Below are positions 49,701 to 61,396 of a stretch of DNA of 64,000 bases, piece after piece. The notes beneath the pieces are model-generated. The model ran no database searches. It saw nothing but the letters and a program-made list of their open reading frames with translations, and was not told where the DNA came from. The stretch comes from Haematococcus lacustris (Eukaryota > Chlorophyta > Chlorophyceae > Chlamydomonadales > Haematococcaceae): NCBI GenBank assembly GCA_030144725.1, contig JASKMD010000017.1, forward strand, positions 1,756,231-1,820,230, read 5' to 3'. Made by a program: the position numbers and the translations under genes. How positions within the stretch are numbered: the stretch's first letter is position 1; the number at the start of each line of letters is the position of its first letter.

Positions 49701-52700
49701 CAGCATATACACATTACCAGGTCAGTAAGCACAGGGCGAGCTACTGTTGGCAAATGGGCTGCAACAGCTGGGGTCGATCACTTGAGTTGTTTAAGCCAGA
49801 CACTAGTCTCATAGACTACAACACATCCCCTTCAACAGACCAGGCATTTATGTGCGACTGTGTTCTCATCATCCCCTTCAACAGACCAGACATTCTCATC
49901 ATCCCCTTCAACAGACCAGGCATTTATGTGCGAGTGCTGCCTGTTCAGCATGTGCTTGGTGCACATCTGGCTGCCTGATTAGAGGCTGAAGTGCAGCAAG
50001 CAACCGTGGCATGAGGCAAGTATCTAAGCTGGCAATGCTCTGACTCACACCTTGCAAACCCAGCTTGTGTGCCTGGTGCACGTCAGGTGGCAGATGTAGC
50101 AGATGTAGCCTCACCACGACCACAGGACCAAAAACATGACCGAAAGCATGCACTACCCACTCCAGCGCATAGTTCCTCTCTAGCAGGAGATGCGTTGTCT
50201 GTAATCCAAACTGTCGGTACCTATATCCAAACTGTCGATACCTATAGCCTGTTCCAATCTAATCTGTTCTGCCTTCTTCTATGTTGTGCCCCACTACCCA
50301 CCCCAGCGCAGCATCCTACCTGATCCTCGCCCCTGCCCCTGGCCACCATACCCCTGTGCTCCGGCTGCAGAGGCTGTAGAGGATCAGCGGCTGCAGAGGA
50401 TTTGCGCAGCGCTTCGTGCTAGTCCCCATACGTCCATACGTGTTTTCTTATCTGTGTGCTGCGGCTGCAGAAGCTGTGGCGGCTGCCCAGGAGGCCAAGC
50501 AGGTGGCGCAGGAAGGGAACCAGCAGGCCGCTGCAGTGCTGGCAGCGCAGCAGGCCCTGGCTGCAGACCTTACCTCGTCTGCCAAAGTTGCCGGTAAGGC
50601 TGCTGAGGGCTGGCTGGCTAGTGGGCACCGGTGAAGAGCCTATATAGGCAGCCTAAGCAAGCCTGTTTAGGGCACAGGGGCTAGAGCCTGAGCACAGGGC
50701 ATGGCCAAGCAATGCACACAGTTGCTCCAAGGAGGGTGTTTGGGGCCTGGGCTATGGATATGCTCAGTGCAACCGAGGGTCGACCTGAGAAGTTGCACAC
50801 CGCCTGGCTGGCTGGGTGGCTGGCTTAGGTCGTGACAGATATGTTGGCCAGCACTGCGCCCCTCCTGTGTAATTACTGGTCGCTAGCTACCACTACTGCT
50901 GCTGCTCCTCATCTGCTGCTCTCTCCTCACTGCTTCTCCTGTCCTGCTGCTGCTGCTGCTCCTCATCTGCTGCTCTCTCCTCACTGCTTCTCCTGTCCTG
51001 CTGCTGCTGCTGCCTGGCTGCCCGGATGCGCCATGCGTTCAGCTTTGTTACCCTGGTGGCCGGTGTCTCAGTCAAACTTACATGTGTGCTCAAGTGTGAG
51101 GAGAATGTTTGCTGCCGACAGCTGCTGTGAATCCTGCTGCTGCAGTTCTGAGCAGATGCCATGTTTAGGGGTTGTTGTTGGCAGTACACCTTGGCCATTA
51201 GTGCACACCTACACCTGGCTGCAGGTACAGCCCTGAGCTGCCTGCAGCAGCAGCTGGGTGCGAGTGAACAAGCCCGCCAGGCAGCAGAGGAGGAACGGCG
51301 CTTGGCCAACAGGCAACTGGTGGCGGGTTGCATGCTGGGGCGCCTGCAGGTCAGTGACAGCAGTTACATTTGATGACGCGTCCTTAGCTACTGGTCAGGT
51401 CCTGAAATATGAGACCTGCAGCTTCTACCCGGAGCTTGTTTACGTTGTTTGGACGTTGCAGCTGGGACTGCAGCGGAGGCTGCTGCGGAGACACCTTACA
51501 GTGCGGTGCAGCGGAGGCTGATGCTTAGTCAGGCCACTTCAAGTCCAGCCACCCGCCCTGCAGCCTCCACTTCAGCCTGCTTGCTGCTGCTGCTGCTGCT
51601 CCTAATGTGGTTGCATGGCTGCCGCTGCTTGTGATGCCCGCCACACCACACACACCATACGTGACAGCAGACGAGCACCTCACACCCTTCCCCTCACACC
51701 TCATGGTGGACCCACAGCCAGCTGACCCTGGACCCTCACCACGACCACAGGACCAAAAACATGACCGGGCCTTTCTTTGCCTGCGGGCAGAGCTGCCCCA
51801 GCTGCTGGCCGCCCAGCTGGCTGAGGCGTCAGTTGCGGCGGTTAGGGCGGCTGAGCTGTCTGGAGCTGCAGTGGAGGGGGCTACACAGGAAGCAGCGGGT
51901 GCAGCAGTGGATGGCGTCGCACCTGGTGAGGCTATGGAGCTGCAAGGGGTCAAGGCGGGGTGGGTCAGGGCTAGGGGCTGTGCTGCTGCTGATAGCACCC
52001 CTAGGGCTGGAGGCTGTTTGCGGACAGTGGTGGTGGTGGTGGTGGTGGTGGTGGTGGTGGTGGTGGTGGTGCACTGGCACAGCACTAGGGCAGGGTGGTG
52101 ATGGCCAGCGTGTCAGCTAGTAGTACAAAGTAGGGCCTGGCCATCAGCACCACTGCTTCTATGTAGTGACAGCTGACATGTTGTCAAGTATGACGCTCCC
52201 TGGATGCATACCTCAGCCATCCTCCCCTGCAGCAGGACACATGCAGGGCACACATGACTGACAAAGCACAGGATAGGACGCCGCACAGCATCCAAAGTTG
52301 GCCAGCATGCAGTGGGTTGAGCTGCCCACCCACCGCCCACCCACTCCTCCAAGCTTCCATGATCCCGATGGCAAGCAGTCCCCCGCCCTTGTGTTGCTTG
52401 GGGGGGGGGAGTCACACATGGGTGGGGGTGTCACACACAGGGGGGGGTGTCACACATGGGTGGGAGTGTCACACATGGGTGGGAATGTCACACACGGGGG
52501 GTGGTGTCACACATGGGTGGGGGTGTCACACACGGGGGGGGGGTCGCACATGGGTGGGGTGGTGTCACACACGGGTGTGCTGTGTGTGTTGTGCATAGTA
52601 ATTCTTTGTCGCGGTGTCGTTGTGTTGAGGGCAGGGCTCAGTGGGACAGGAGCAGCAGCCAACCTGGCTGCACCCTTACCGCAGGACTTACCCCCCAAGC

Positions 52701-52926
52701 TGACCACTGGCGCCCGCCTGATGCCGACAATGACGCCACCTCTAGCCTGCTGCAGACCAGCCGGCTGCTGAGAGCTCAGCTCGAGATGCTGACAGGTGCG
52801 GTCATGGCTGGTGACGAGTGCTAGCTGGGGAGGGTGGGGTCCAGCCCAGGTCGCAGGTTGACGTTGCAGGTGGCGTGCTGTGCAGGTGCGGCACATGCCA
52901 CACCTGAAGTCGTGGATGCTCCCTAA
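43760..52926 (+). CDS. Long coiled-coil protein, about 15 exons, function unknown
   Basis: Exons: 43760-43913, 43991-44106, 44948-45037, 45586-45993, 46141-46227, 46480-46587, 46724-46789, 47198-47329, 47706-47853, 50471-50593, 51225-51349, an unresolved junction, 51791-51925, 52685-52795 and 52886-52926 (stop TAA). Phases agree except between 51349 and 51791. Content is helical and heptad-like: LHKLQKEVSHLNNDKQLQRY, VAGLESELAIAMRKTELAEE, HQQLQQQLSQLQGQLQEALA, ARQAAEEERRLANRQL. No motor, kinase or other catalytic domain. The exon ending at 46227 uses a GC donor (AAG|GCAAGT). Intron 9 (47854-50470) hosts a transposon and a MITE. Start: ATG at 43760; the frame is also open upstream to an acceptor at 43705, so an extra 5' exon is possible. 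Role guess (golgin, basal body or scaffold) is not supported beyond the coiled coil. Confidence 0.65.
48219..49171. mobile_element. CCGTAC-ITR transposon, copy B (953 bp, TA target duplication)
   Basis: Left end CCGTACTATCTCTTTTGATT at 48219, right end AATCAAAAGAGAGAGTACGG ending at 49171, TA on both sides. Same architecture as copy A (8058-9052) in opposite orientation, but its subterminal motifs are mainly TCGCGAA where copy A has TCGGGAA. Lies in intron 9 of the coiled-coil gene. Confidence 0.8.
48547..49035 (-). CDS. 162-aa protein of the CCGTAC element (MDxFVVRGISA family)
   Basis: Starts MDLFVVRGISANDAAENLQR, a block shared with copy A. A charged helix (DEMLHRRALDRED) and a Ser/Asn linker follow, then four or five degenerate repeats of about 10-12 residues (GVAGRTRSAA, GVAGRTKSAA), and a C-terminus ICRHCKQPQEHHDSMGEVQC that could bind zinc (CxxC...HH...C). 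No known transposase signature. It starts about 120 bp inside the right end. Conservation of both ends of the protein between two diverged elements suggests it is a real element-encoded factor, perhaps a DNA-binding protein acting on the ends; that is inference. Confidence 0.6.
   Translation of the reverse strand: MDLFVVRGISANDAAENLQRQVDQHDEMLHRRALDREDAAVAKRRASNSSGDNSNSADGSANNEEWVVSKLAAGVAGCKKSAVGVVGQARAAAGVAGRTRSAAGVAGRTKSAAGVFALAKAAAWVTARARKFECSEEDAEICRHCKQPQEHHDSMGEVQCPI
49325..49625. mobile_element. Minimal Fanzor-derived MITE (R module plus 5' module)
   Basis: R copy 49325-49521 (CAGCACCTTGGCCCTCAACC start) is followed after about 30 bp by CACCTACTTATACCCAGGAGGCGATGTCACTCACTCTCGCACC (key parts ACTTATACCC and GGAGGCGATG), the TATA-bearing 5' module of the element at 36.87 kb. 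No coding sequence between. Confidence 0.65.
50895..51012. repeat. Tandem pair of about 59 bp, CTG-rich
   Basis: Two copies of GCTGCTCCTCATCTGCTGCT...TCTCCTGTCCTGCTGCTGCTG side by side, in an intron of the coiled-coil gene. Confidence 0.85.
52028..52070. repeat. (TGG)n trinucleotide tract
   Basis: About 14 TGG units, intronic. Confidence 0.95.
52395..52580. repeat. About 19-bp G-rich minisatellite
   Basis: Units of the form GTCACACATGGGTGGGGGT with variants carrying CACACGGGGGG, about nine copies, in the intron before exon 52685-52795 of the coiled-coil gene. Confidence 0.9.
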
Positions 52927-53387
52927 GGAGGCATGCGGATGGCAGAGGATCCTAGGTTCCTTGTCCAGGGCGAAAGGGCGGCTTAGCAGCCTGATGGCTG
53001 ACCGCCTTGATGGTGGTGTAAGCCATCATAGGTGGTGTAGGCCATCATGATGATTATATATATGATATTATATGAATCCTTATAGGTTCCTTACGGAAAA
53101 CTGAGGGCGCAGTTTCAGTCTCCAGCGCGCTGCTGCCGCACTGCTGAGCCTTTGGCGCCATGACTAACAGGTAGACGTTGACAACAAGGCCTTTCCGACA
53201 CCCCATTCCTCACCCCATCTAAGCTCCATTGCCCATTTGGTGTAATATGTCGCTCGAGCCACACCCTCAGCTACATCAACATCAACCATCGCTCACATCC
53301 CACCCCTCTCCACTGCTGCTGCCTGCAGCATGATAGGCCCTCTAAGGTCCCTCATCATCAGGCGCCGGGCAGTCATATGCCGATGTG
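52927..53387. other. Convergent 3' region
   Basis: Lies between the ends of the coiled-coil gene (plus) and the FMN hydrolase/riboflavin kinase gene (minus). Contains TGTAA at 53241-53245, a plausible poly(A) signal for the plus-strand gene. A TATATATATGATATTATATGA stretch lies near 53047. Confidence 0.4.
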
Positions 53388-56300
53388 TCAGAGAATGCAA
53401 GGCTTGCGGAATAATGGGTGCTGCTGATGGCAAGCAAGCGTGGGGTGGAGCAGGGCTCTGCGCGTAGTTGCAGCATCCTCATGGATCCTGTCCACCAGGG
53501 CCTGCATGGAGCACCATGCAAAGAAACCTGGCCCACCATGACGCCACACCTAGCATCACACTGTTGCACCTCCGATGCTGCATCCTTGACATTCCCTCAC
53601 ATAGCGGTGTCAAGTTGCATGATTGTTATTGGCGGCATCATGTCCGCCCCATGCATGTAAGGGCCGTACCAGCATGCCTCCCATGCAAGCCCAACATGCC
53701 CAAGCCTCCTGACCTGCAGAGAGTTGAAGTTGGCCTCTGGTCGTATGTAGCCCACCACCACCAGCCGGATCTCAGAGCCATAGAAGGGCGGCAGAGGCTC
53801 CTCAGCCAGCAGCCAGGGCTCAGCTGTCTTTTCATCATTACCTGCACAGCCCACAGCCAGCTGCTGGCCGACAGCCAGCTAGCTGGCTGGGTTCTTGCGC
53901 TGCTGGCAAGCATGTGGATTAGATTAGACTGGCTCGCATGCCATTTGTGAGCAGCATGGGTAGCGGGAGGGCTGGCGTTGTGGCAGGTGACTTGTGTCAC
54001 AGGCAAGCATTGGACTGGGAGCCCCTACCTCATTTCGTCACTGAGCAATACTGAGACCTGGGGGAAGGTGTCGGGCAGTATGGACAGCAGTTGGTGTGAA
54101 AAGGTGTGACAGGCAGGCCCTCCTGGGCTCTGAGCACCGCAGGCTTACTTGCTGATTGCTGGTTTGCACTGTGTGTGCCGTGTGCCCTTTGCGGTACCAA
54201 GCACCAGCATTGGCAGTTAGGTGGGATTTGCAGAGCAGCAGCCACGCACCAAAGAAAGGGTTGTAGCCCAGGCTCATGCACATGGGGTACACCTTTGGCT
54301 CTGCATTGATGGACGCCCAGCCACAGTAGATGCCCGTGACTGCACCGCTCAGGACGTCTAGCAGAGCTGAAGGGTCGACATTTGCGGTGGGGATGCCCAG
54401 TTCCTGCTTGCATGCGGCGACCCCAGCCACATGGAGCCATGCCCAGCCACATGCAGCAATGTCTGAAGCCAGGCTTCCATGCGCATACACCGAGCACAGC
54501 AATGCATTGCGAGGACCGTCCAGCCAGGTCCCATGGCTCTATCAGCCCTTGCCACTCTCTTGTCAAGATGGTGGGTTCAGTCACGTAAGGATGGCTGGCA
54601 GAGGCTTGCAGCAAGCCTTTGATCCGCCCTACCACTCAAACATTTGACCGCCCTACCCTTTAGATTACCTCCCTACCTGCCCATTAGATTACCTGCCTAC
54701 CTACCTCCCTACCTACCCTTTAGATTACCTCCCTACCTGCCCATTGCCCCCGGCCATTCCAATAAACAATCACTATGGATGATGCTGGCCCAGGCCAACC
54801 AATGCCACAAGCATAATCGCTGGATGAGAGGGGGAGCCATCTGACTCTCATACACCTCCATACCTGCCTGTGCCCGCCATCCTCGTCACCATCTACCATG
54901 GATGGCGATAGCCCAGGCTGCCCCATGCTAGCAGCAGAGTGGGAAGAGAGCAGCAATCTGGTGCCATCAGATGTGTCTGGGCAATGTGGAATTAAGCAGC
55001 ATGGGCACAGCAGCAAGCCAACCTGGTATCCGTTTGTCAGGGTAACCCTATGACATCCACGCCGCCCCCCAACAAGTGTCTTATGACGCATGTAGTCATG
55101 AAATGAGGATGGTGCTGATAGTCTGACTATCACATGGCCTCGCATGAGCTGCATCACCAGGTCAGCAACCGAAGCTTTTGCGCCCCATGGCCGTGACAGA
55201 TACTGTGCCAAAGGGACATTTGCTACGGTGGTTTTCAGCGGCATGACACATGCAGATGCAAGCATGCACCATGTCAAGATACAGCGTGCCCAGCCAGCAC
55301 CTTGGCCCTCAACCTTGTTTACACACTGGTTACACAGTGACCGCATGATGCCCATGATTGCCCAGCCAGCAAGGGCCTGCAGCCTCGCACCTTGGAGCCG
55401 CGACCAAAGCCCTTGATGACCTTGCCCTGAATACAGATAGGCTGCTCCTGCGGGCGCCACCCAGGCAGGCAGGCAGGCAGGCAGGCAGCCCCGAGCACCA
55501 TACCAACAGCGCCTGTAGGCTGCTGCTGCTGAGCTAATGTGATGGGCCTCCTAGGCCTTGTCACCTATGTAGCTGCCTGGTCATCATGGTGTGTAAATGG
55601 AGGTGTGGGTCAGGGTTAGGGTTAGGGTTACGTTAGTTTCACGGTGGTTTTCAGTCGGGTCATGTGAGGTGATGGAGGTGTGGGGTGGCCACATGCAGCG
55701 GCAGCCCCTCCAGCAAGCACCACTGACGCAGAGGAGGTAGGGCTGGAAGCCATAGCGTGATGTGCCAAACCCCTTGCAAATGACATAGCTAGTAGCTGGC
55801 TCTCCATGCATCACCTTGGACCCACCCTCAGCCAAGCTCCCGCCCATTACCGTACCTCTTATCTCACGCCTTACCCTCGGCTGCAGCCTCCCCTCCCCTC
55901 CACCCCCTACCTCCAGCCCACCTTCAGTCTGCCGCCCCCTTCACACCCGTCACACCCGTCACACCCTTCACACCCTCACCTCCCCAGCCTCACCAAGGGT
56001 GTCACGCCCGCTACCAGGTCGGTGAAGCCTGGCAGCCCATACGCCTCCGGGTGCCAGGTCAGCAGCGAGGGCACCCGCTCCACCACCCCTGCATGGCGCA
56101 GTGCATGCTTGCCGCATCGCTACTGAGCCTGGAGCCATGCCAATGCTGGTGGCAGCCATGCATGTGATGATTGGGTTTTTTTCTGTGCTGTTGGTGCAGA
56201 TAAAGGCAGGTAATGGCATTGCTGCTTCACTGCTGCTTCACTGCTACTGGTGATGGTGGCATTGAGAAGGACATTGATGACGAGGGCAGCGGCGACGACA

Positions 56301-59300
56301 GGGACTTAAGGTGGTTATTTGGCAGTGATGTGCCAGTAGTGGGTGGGCAGTGCGCTTGGCAGTAGGGGCGCTCACCGGCCTCGGCGCTGCTGTCCGGAGC
56401 AGGGTACTCGGACCCGTCACAGTGCTTGCCCACCAGGCTGGGGACCACCACCACCCGCATCCCCGCAGCAATGCCTCCCTGCAGCGGCTCACGGCAAAGC
56501 ACCAGGCTGTGACTAGGTCAGGCTCAGAGGTCAGGCTCAGCACCGGCCAAAGTGATGTCCTGCAAGTGCTGCAGGTTGCAGTGCAGGCCAAAGCGCACTC
56601 TTGGACCTCCAGGCGGTGCCACACAAACTCCTTAGGCCTTTTCCTAAGGGGCCAGACGAGTCACAGGGTAGGGGCCTATGTCCAGGTGGATGAGCCCTCA
56701 CAACCCCAGGTTTGCTGCTGGTGCACTCTGGCAGTGGCGAGGCTGGGTGTGACACACTATGACCTGAAACTCCTTAGGGCCTCCCTTGTGATGTGATGGT
56801 GTGTGATGGTGTGTGATGGTGTGTGACACACACCTGACATTGGCTGGGCATGTTGTATTGCATCGTAGCATGGCATTGTGTGACATGGTGTGGTATGGTG
56901 TGACTAGGGACCCTAGGCCTCTGCCCCGGTGACTGACCTGTACCCCACTAGGGGCATCCTCCACCACCAGGCACTCTGTGGGCTGCATTCCCAGCTGCAA
57001 GCAGGCAGGCACACTGGCGCTGGCATGTCCGCACTAGCTCGGGTCACTTAAGCTGTGGCAGCAATACTGGCAGGAGCAGGACACGCAGCTGTCTGCCACC
57101 AGTGCATGGCGGTGCATACAGGAGGTATGCATATGTATGCATGAGGCCTGCACCTCGTGTGCCCCAGTACGGCATCAAGGCCAGAGCCTGTCTAGTCGTC
57201 TTGGCAACTGGAGTCAAGGCAGTCTGACCATGGCCACCCATTGACGCATGGCTGACCGTCCCCTGCCCCTCCCCCTGCCCCTGCCCCTGCCCCTGCCCTC
57301 TGCCCCAAGTGGCTTCTTGCACTAGCCCATGCTACTCACGCATGGTCCCACCCTGGTGCTGCCTGCCCTACACCCGCTGGTGGCTCCGCACCTGCCTGGC
57401 AGCTTCCAAGAAGATGTCTGGGTGCGGCTTGCCGCGTGGCACCTCATCACCACACACCTGGGGTGCAGGCAGAAGGAGCAGGGGTGAGAGGGGAGGGAAA
57501 GGTGTAGGTTGCGTTGAGCGTGCGGGTGAGGCATGCAGGCAAACAGGCGGGCTAGCGGACAGGTAGGCTGGTGTGCGTGTGGGCGGGCGGGCAGGCAGGC
57601 AGGGTATTCAACCTTGTGTAGAGCGTCCACCCAACATTGTCTGGGGTGGCTGCTGGATTACAGGTTGCCCCAGCTGGTGCTGGGCTGCTGTGGCACCAGT
57701 GTTGCATGCTGCTCATGGCCATGGTGGGGCCTGGCAGGAGTTGTCTGGGTGCCCAGGGCTGACAGCAGGGGACACAGCCCTGCCACCACCACTCTGCTGA
57801 TGCTGCTGCTGCTGCTGCTGCTGGGCTTCTAATAGCTTGCCCGTATCACACCTAGCTGCCCAGCCAGTCCTCAGCACCTCTGCAATCTAGTGTGACCTTG
57901 TAAACTTCAGGTGTGTAACCAGCCTCCCTGTTCAAGGCAGCTGCAGGTCCTCACCACGGTGCTCAGCATGCGTGCCAGCTGCGGCTTGTTGGCCATTTTT
58001 AGCCCGAATGTGGCGCGAGAGGAGCTGGTGGCGACTGCAAAGGGCACCTTGTGAGCGTGGAGGTGCTGCACCAGACGCAGAGCGCCGGGCAGCAGCGGGG
58101 CGTCACCCCACCTGGGCAGCCAGGGCCAGGGCCAGGGCCCAGTCGTCAGCAATTGCAACGCCAGCATCATATCCGTGTTGCATGGCAATGGTTTGGGCAG
58201 GTTAGGCAGCGTCAAGGGTGGAGTTATGAGTACCGGTATGAACGTAACTGTAAGCTGTCTCCGCTGATGACTCCGCTGAGGTCTCCGCTGAGGTCTCCCC
58301 TGCAGGTCTCAACTGTCAGCAGCTAACCAGCAGCTAAGGACGCGTCAGCAAATGCAACGGCTGTCAACAGCGCACAGTGTGACAGCGGACAGTATAAAAG
58401 CTCCGTTTGCCGCAGCTTGCCATCTTACTTGGCGCAGGCATACGTGCCTGCGCCGATTACCGCGCGGACCCCAAGCAGTCAGCCCCGGTGTGGGCCACGC
58501 TGGAACCATCGCTTATGCGATGCGGAAGGAGCCCATTGAAGGTGAGCTCCGCCACAGCACCAGCAACACCAGCACCGCACCAGCACTAGCACCGCAGTCC
58601 AGCAACGGTTACTAACTATTGCCCTATGCTTGTGCTTGTGTCCGCAGATCGACGCGCCAAGTCGTGACCGCGCATTAATCCTGACACACGGCACGTACAC
58701 ACGGCACCTCTCTGAAAGGTAAGGCCCAACACGATTAGGATTTGCCCTTGTTGCCCCGCATATGCCATTGTCCCGCACATAGCACACGGCGCACAACGCA
58801 CACAGGTAAGCAAGTCCCGCACATAGCCCGCATAGCACAAGTTGCCATGGTTGCCCCGCACATAGCACACAGCGCACAACGCACAAATTCCCGCACTCCA
58901 CGTAATGTCCCAATGCGCCCGTGCCCAATGTGCCCGCAGGTATCGCCGGACACATCGGGGCGATTAATTAAATTCCGTGTCCACAGAGCGCGTCAGTGCT
59001 CTCAGAACCCCAGCCCAAGAGCCCTGGCAACCTCTAGGGCTGGGTAGGATTGGTTTGAGTTGCCAGGCTGTCAGCCTTCAAGCATTAAAGCTGTTAGTTT
59101 TGATGAGGAGCCCAGTGGTCTGTCCCGGGAAAGTGCCATCTTCGTGGGGTTTGCAGTCATCAAGGGTGCGACCGAGGATGCTTCAATATGATTGTAGCGG
59201 AGTGAGATTACCCACAGGCCAACATGTTGTTCCTTGTTGAATGAGTTTTGTTGGCCTGTAGTATGCAAGTGCCTCTCTCTGGTCTGCTCTCTCTGGTCTG

Positions 59301-60652
59301 CTCCGGTCTGGTCTGTTGGTGCATCACCTGGTTATTTGAAACAGCGTCAGCCTTGGTGCCAAGTAGTGTTATTGTGACTATCCCTGTGGCTACCCTTACT
59401 TGCATACTACAGGCCAGGGATTGTCAACTGCAGCAAGAGCAGCAGCAGCTACAACAACAACAGCATATCCTCAGACCAAAGGTTGGTCAACATGGTGGCC
59501 AACGGTTGATCAACATCGCTGTGGTGCATCATCTACCAGTGGGCATGGTGCAAGCCTGCTGGACATGGGCATGTCATGGGCGTATGAAGCGTTCATGTTG
59601 TGGGGCCAGATTTATCGAGATATGCTGCTTTGCTCCCTGCCCCTGCCTCTACACTGTTTGTGCTGCGACGACTGACTCTCTGGCCAAGAAGGTGTGACAG
59701 CAGCTTTCACGCCCAAGTCATGAACAGGTACAGCCAAGCCGGCACAAATAAAAGACGACATGGAGCAAGTTTTAAAGAAAACCATACCCAATTCCCCAAT
59801 TTCTGAAGAATCATTTGATCCTATATTTGACATACTGGCTTTAGGTATTTGCTTTCATCGATCTAATTGGACAAGCCTTATTGGACAATCCTGGTTGGGC
59901 AAACGAGCACAAGAGGTAGGACCATGCAGCAGTGCACTGCATTGCCAGTCTGACCCAATCTTGCCTTTGCTGCAGCAGCGGCTCAGTCAGGTCCAGCAAG
60001 GTCTGGGGCGGGACATCCAACTGCAGCACACGAGCTACATCAGTCCAGCATTCCAATGGCCGCTTCCCAAGTGCCACCTGCAGCAAGCACCAACCATCAT
60101 ACCACTGTTTCTCAACATGAGAATATGAACTAGTCTGAAAATCAGTCTTGTAGTCAACAACAGTCTTGCGTGGCTCACTAGACGTCGGCAATAACGCTAC
60201 TCAGACCAGCTTCCAACCCAGAAGTAGCACTGTCATCTGCTGCGACTAGAGCATGCTGGCATCCTGGCCTCATGCAATGGTGGCACAGATGCACATCGGC
60301 AGCAAAGTCGGGTGCAGTGCTCCTTGCTGGGAAGCAGGGCATGGCAGGGGCTACAGCCGCATGCCTGGCCCCACCTTCACAGCCTCTTGTGTCAGCTCTT
60401 TCCCAAACTGGGCAAGAACTTGCTTGGACACAGCCATGCACAATGTTTCTGCGCTTCGGCGATGTTGCTGGTGCACATCATTGCATCTCGACGGCTGGCA
60501 CTTTGATGCTCTCTTCCGTGCCCACCTGTGTCCAACAAGGTCCCTGCATTGTGACCATGATCGGGCGCGTATGATTGCAGTGGGTCGCGTTGCAGATAGG
60601 TCTTACGATTTCTCGTACCGTCAAGGTCGAGGATGACGCATCGCACCCCCAT
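53388..60652 (-). CDS. FHY: Bifunctional FMN hydrolase / riboflavin kinase, 13 exons, 389 aa
   Basis: Exons 60652-60619, 60543-60526, 60448-60375, 60077-59965, 58111-57955, 57458-57393, 56994-56938, 56478-56376, 56088-55994, 55447-55391, 54403-54250, 53841-53714, 53501-53388; 1170 nt, every phase agrees. N-terminal HAD phosphatase: motif I ILDLDGTLLDTE (D9, D11), cap FGKELTQEAVK and KRPLECWTDVA, motif II VPFAVATSSSR, motif III GDEVPRGKPHPDIFL, motif IV CLVVEDAPSG, then AAGMRVVVVPSL. C-terminal flavokinase: IKGFGRGSKELGIPTANV (PTAN nucleotide/Mg site), GYNPFFGNDEKTAEPWLL (catalytic Glu), IRLVVVGYIRPEANF, IHEDAATTRRALLHP. The order and length match the plant FMN/FHy enzyme, which hydrolyses FMN to riboflavin and phosphorylates riboflavin to FMN. 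Exon 2 is only 18 nt and completes motif I; intron 4 is GC-AG. Complete, with no missing catalytic residue. Confidence 0.93.
54640..54745. repeat. Imperfect tandem repeat (TTAGATTACCTCCCTACC)
   Basis: Four units around TTTAGATTACCTCCCTACCT and CATTAGATTACCTGCC, in intron 10 of the FMN hydrolase/riboflavin kinase gene. Confidence 0.85.
55296..55318. repeat. R repeat fragment (terminal 20 bp)
   Basis: CAGCACCTTGGCCCTCAACC matches the conserved R terminus and then diverges; intronic. Confidence 0.5.
55608..55630. repeat. Interstitial telomere-like TTAGGG repeat
   Basis: GGGTTAGGGTTAGGGTTA, two to three units of the TTAGGG motif, within intron 9 of the FMN hydrolase/riboflavin kinase gene. Confidence 0.8.
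58391..58730 (+). other. TATA box and exon-like pair on the opposite strand of FHY intron 4
   Basis: TATAAAA at 58393-58399. About 40 bp on, an open stretch (DYRADPKQSAPVWATLEPS) ends at a GTGAGC donor. A second exon-like block lies at about 58649-58721 with acceptor CCGCAG, content IDAPSRDRALILTHGTYT and donor GTAAGG. Could be a nested mobile gene or a decayed gene; not recognised. Confidence 0.3.
58740..58935. repeat. CCCGCACATAGC-type tandem repeats
   Basis: Repeated GTTGCCCCGCA, CCCGCACATAGCACAC and GCGCACAACGCACA blocks in imperfect tandem, in FHY intron 4 (59964-58112). Confidence 0.8.
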
Positions 60653-61396
60653 CACGTCGACGGTAAACTGCGACGCGTGCTCGTTCACACTCGATATCGT
60701 TCACAACATCCTCTCGCTCCAATTCTCACTCTCGAACTCACACGACTGTGCGGCAGGAAATTACAAAGGGGTGCGTGGGAATGTGGGCTACTTGTTGAGC
60801 AACTGGAGCTGAGACCCAGACTCCATCCTGGCAATCTTCGATGGCGGTTCCCCGAAGTCACCGGCGCTGCGCCCTGCCCCAGGCCCCAGGGCAGGTATCG
60901 TGGACCCCGCAGCCTCGCTGCCTCTTGCGCTCCATACCCCGGCAGGCTGGGCGCTATGGGGGTGCGTCGGAGGCGGGGCTTGCTTGAAGCCTGGGTGCGC
61001 TCCAATAGCAGGCTCCTCTTCGTTTTTCGTCTGGCTATGCTGGTTGGGGGTGGCGGTGACCCGAGGCTGGGCGAAGGGGTAGGGTGTGAGTGGAGCGCTG
61101 GCATGACCTGGCGAGGCCAGCAGCAGATGCCGGTTGCCGCCTGCAAACGGCCAGGCAAGCACTACATGGAGCATATGGCTGCACGAAGCATGACGCTAAC
61201 GTATACACGCTGATGTACATATACTTGGTAGCGAATACCCACAGTGGCATCAAGGATGCATGTAGCCACATGCGCATGCAGCACTGCCTCACTCTATAGC
61301 CCAGGATAGCCCAGGACAGCCCAGGGGTGAGGCTGATCCACCACCACCAGCCTGTTAGGTCTGTGCTGGCAGACTGCTGGTGACCAGGCACCCCTA
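60653..61396. other. Intergenic region, FHY promoter side
   Basis: Lies upstream of the FHY start and downstream of the cyclin stop (both minus strand). No further gene recognised; no clear TATA. Confidence 0.4.

Noticed and set aside
51449..51634. Tail-anchored C-terminus (Leu-rich) of the coiled-coil gene
   Set aside because: The hydrophobic run comes from a CTG repeat, and the gene continues in phase through exons at 51791, 52685 and 52886 to a better stop; kept only as an unresolved alternative exon.
60575..61213. Plus-strand open frame over the FHY promoter
   Set aside because: No conserved motif, biased low-complexity composition, and it overlaps FHY exon 1 on the opposite strand.
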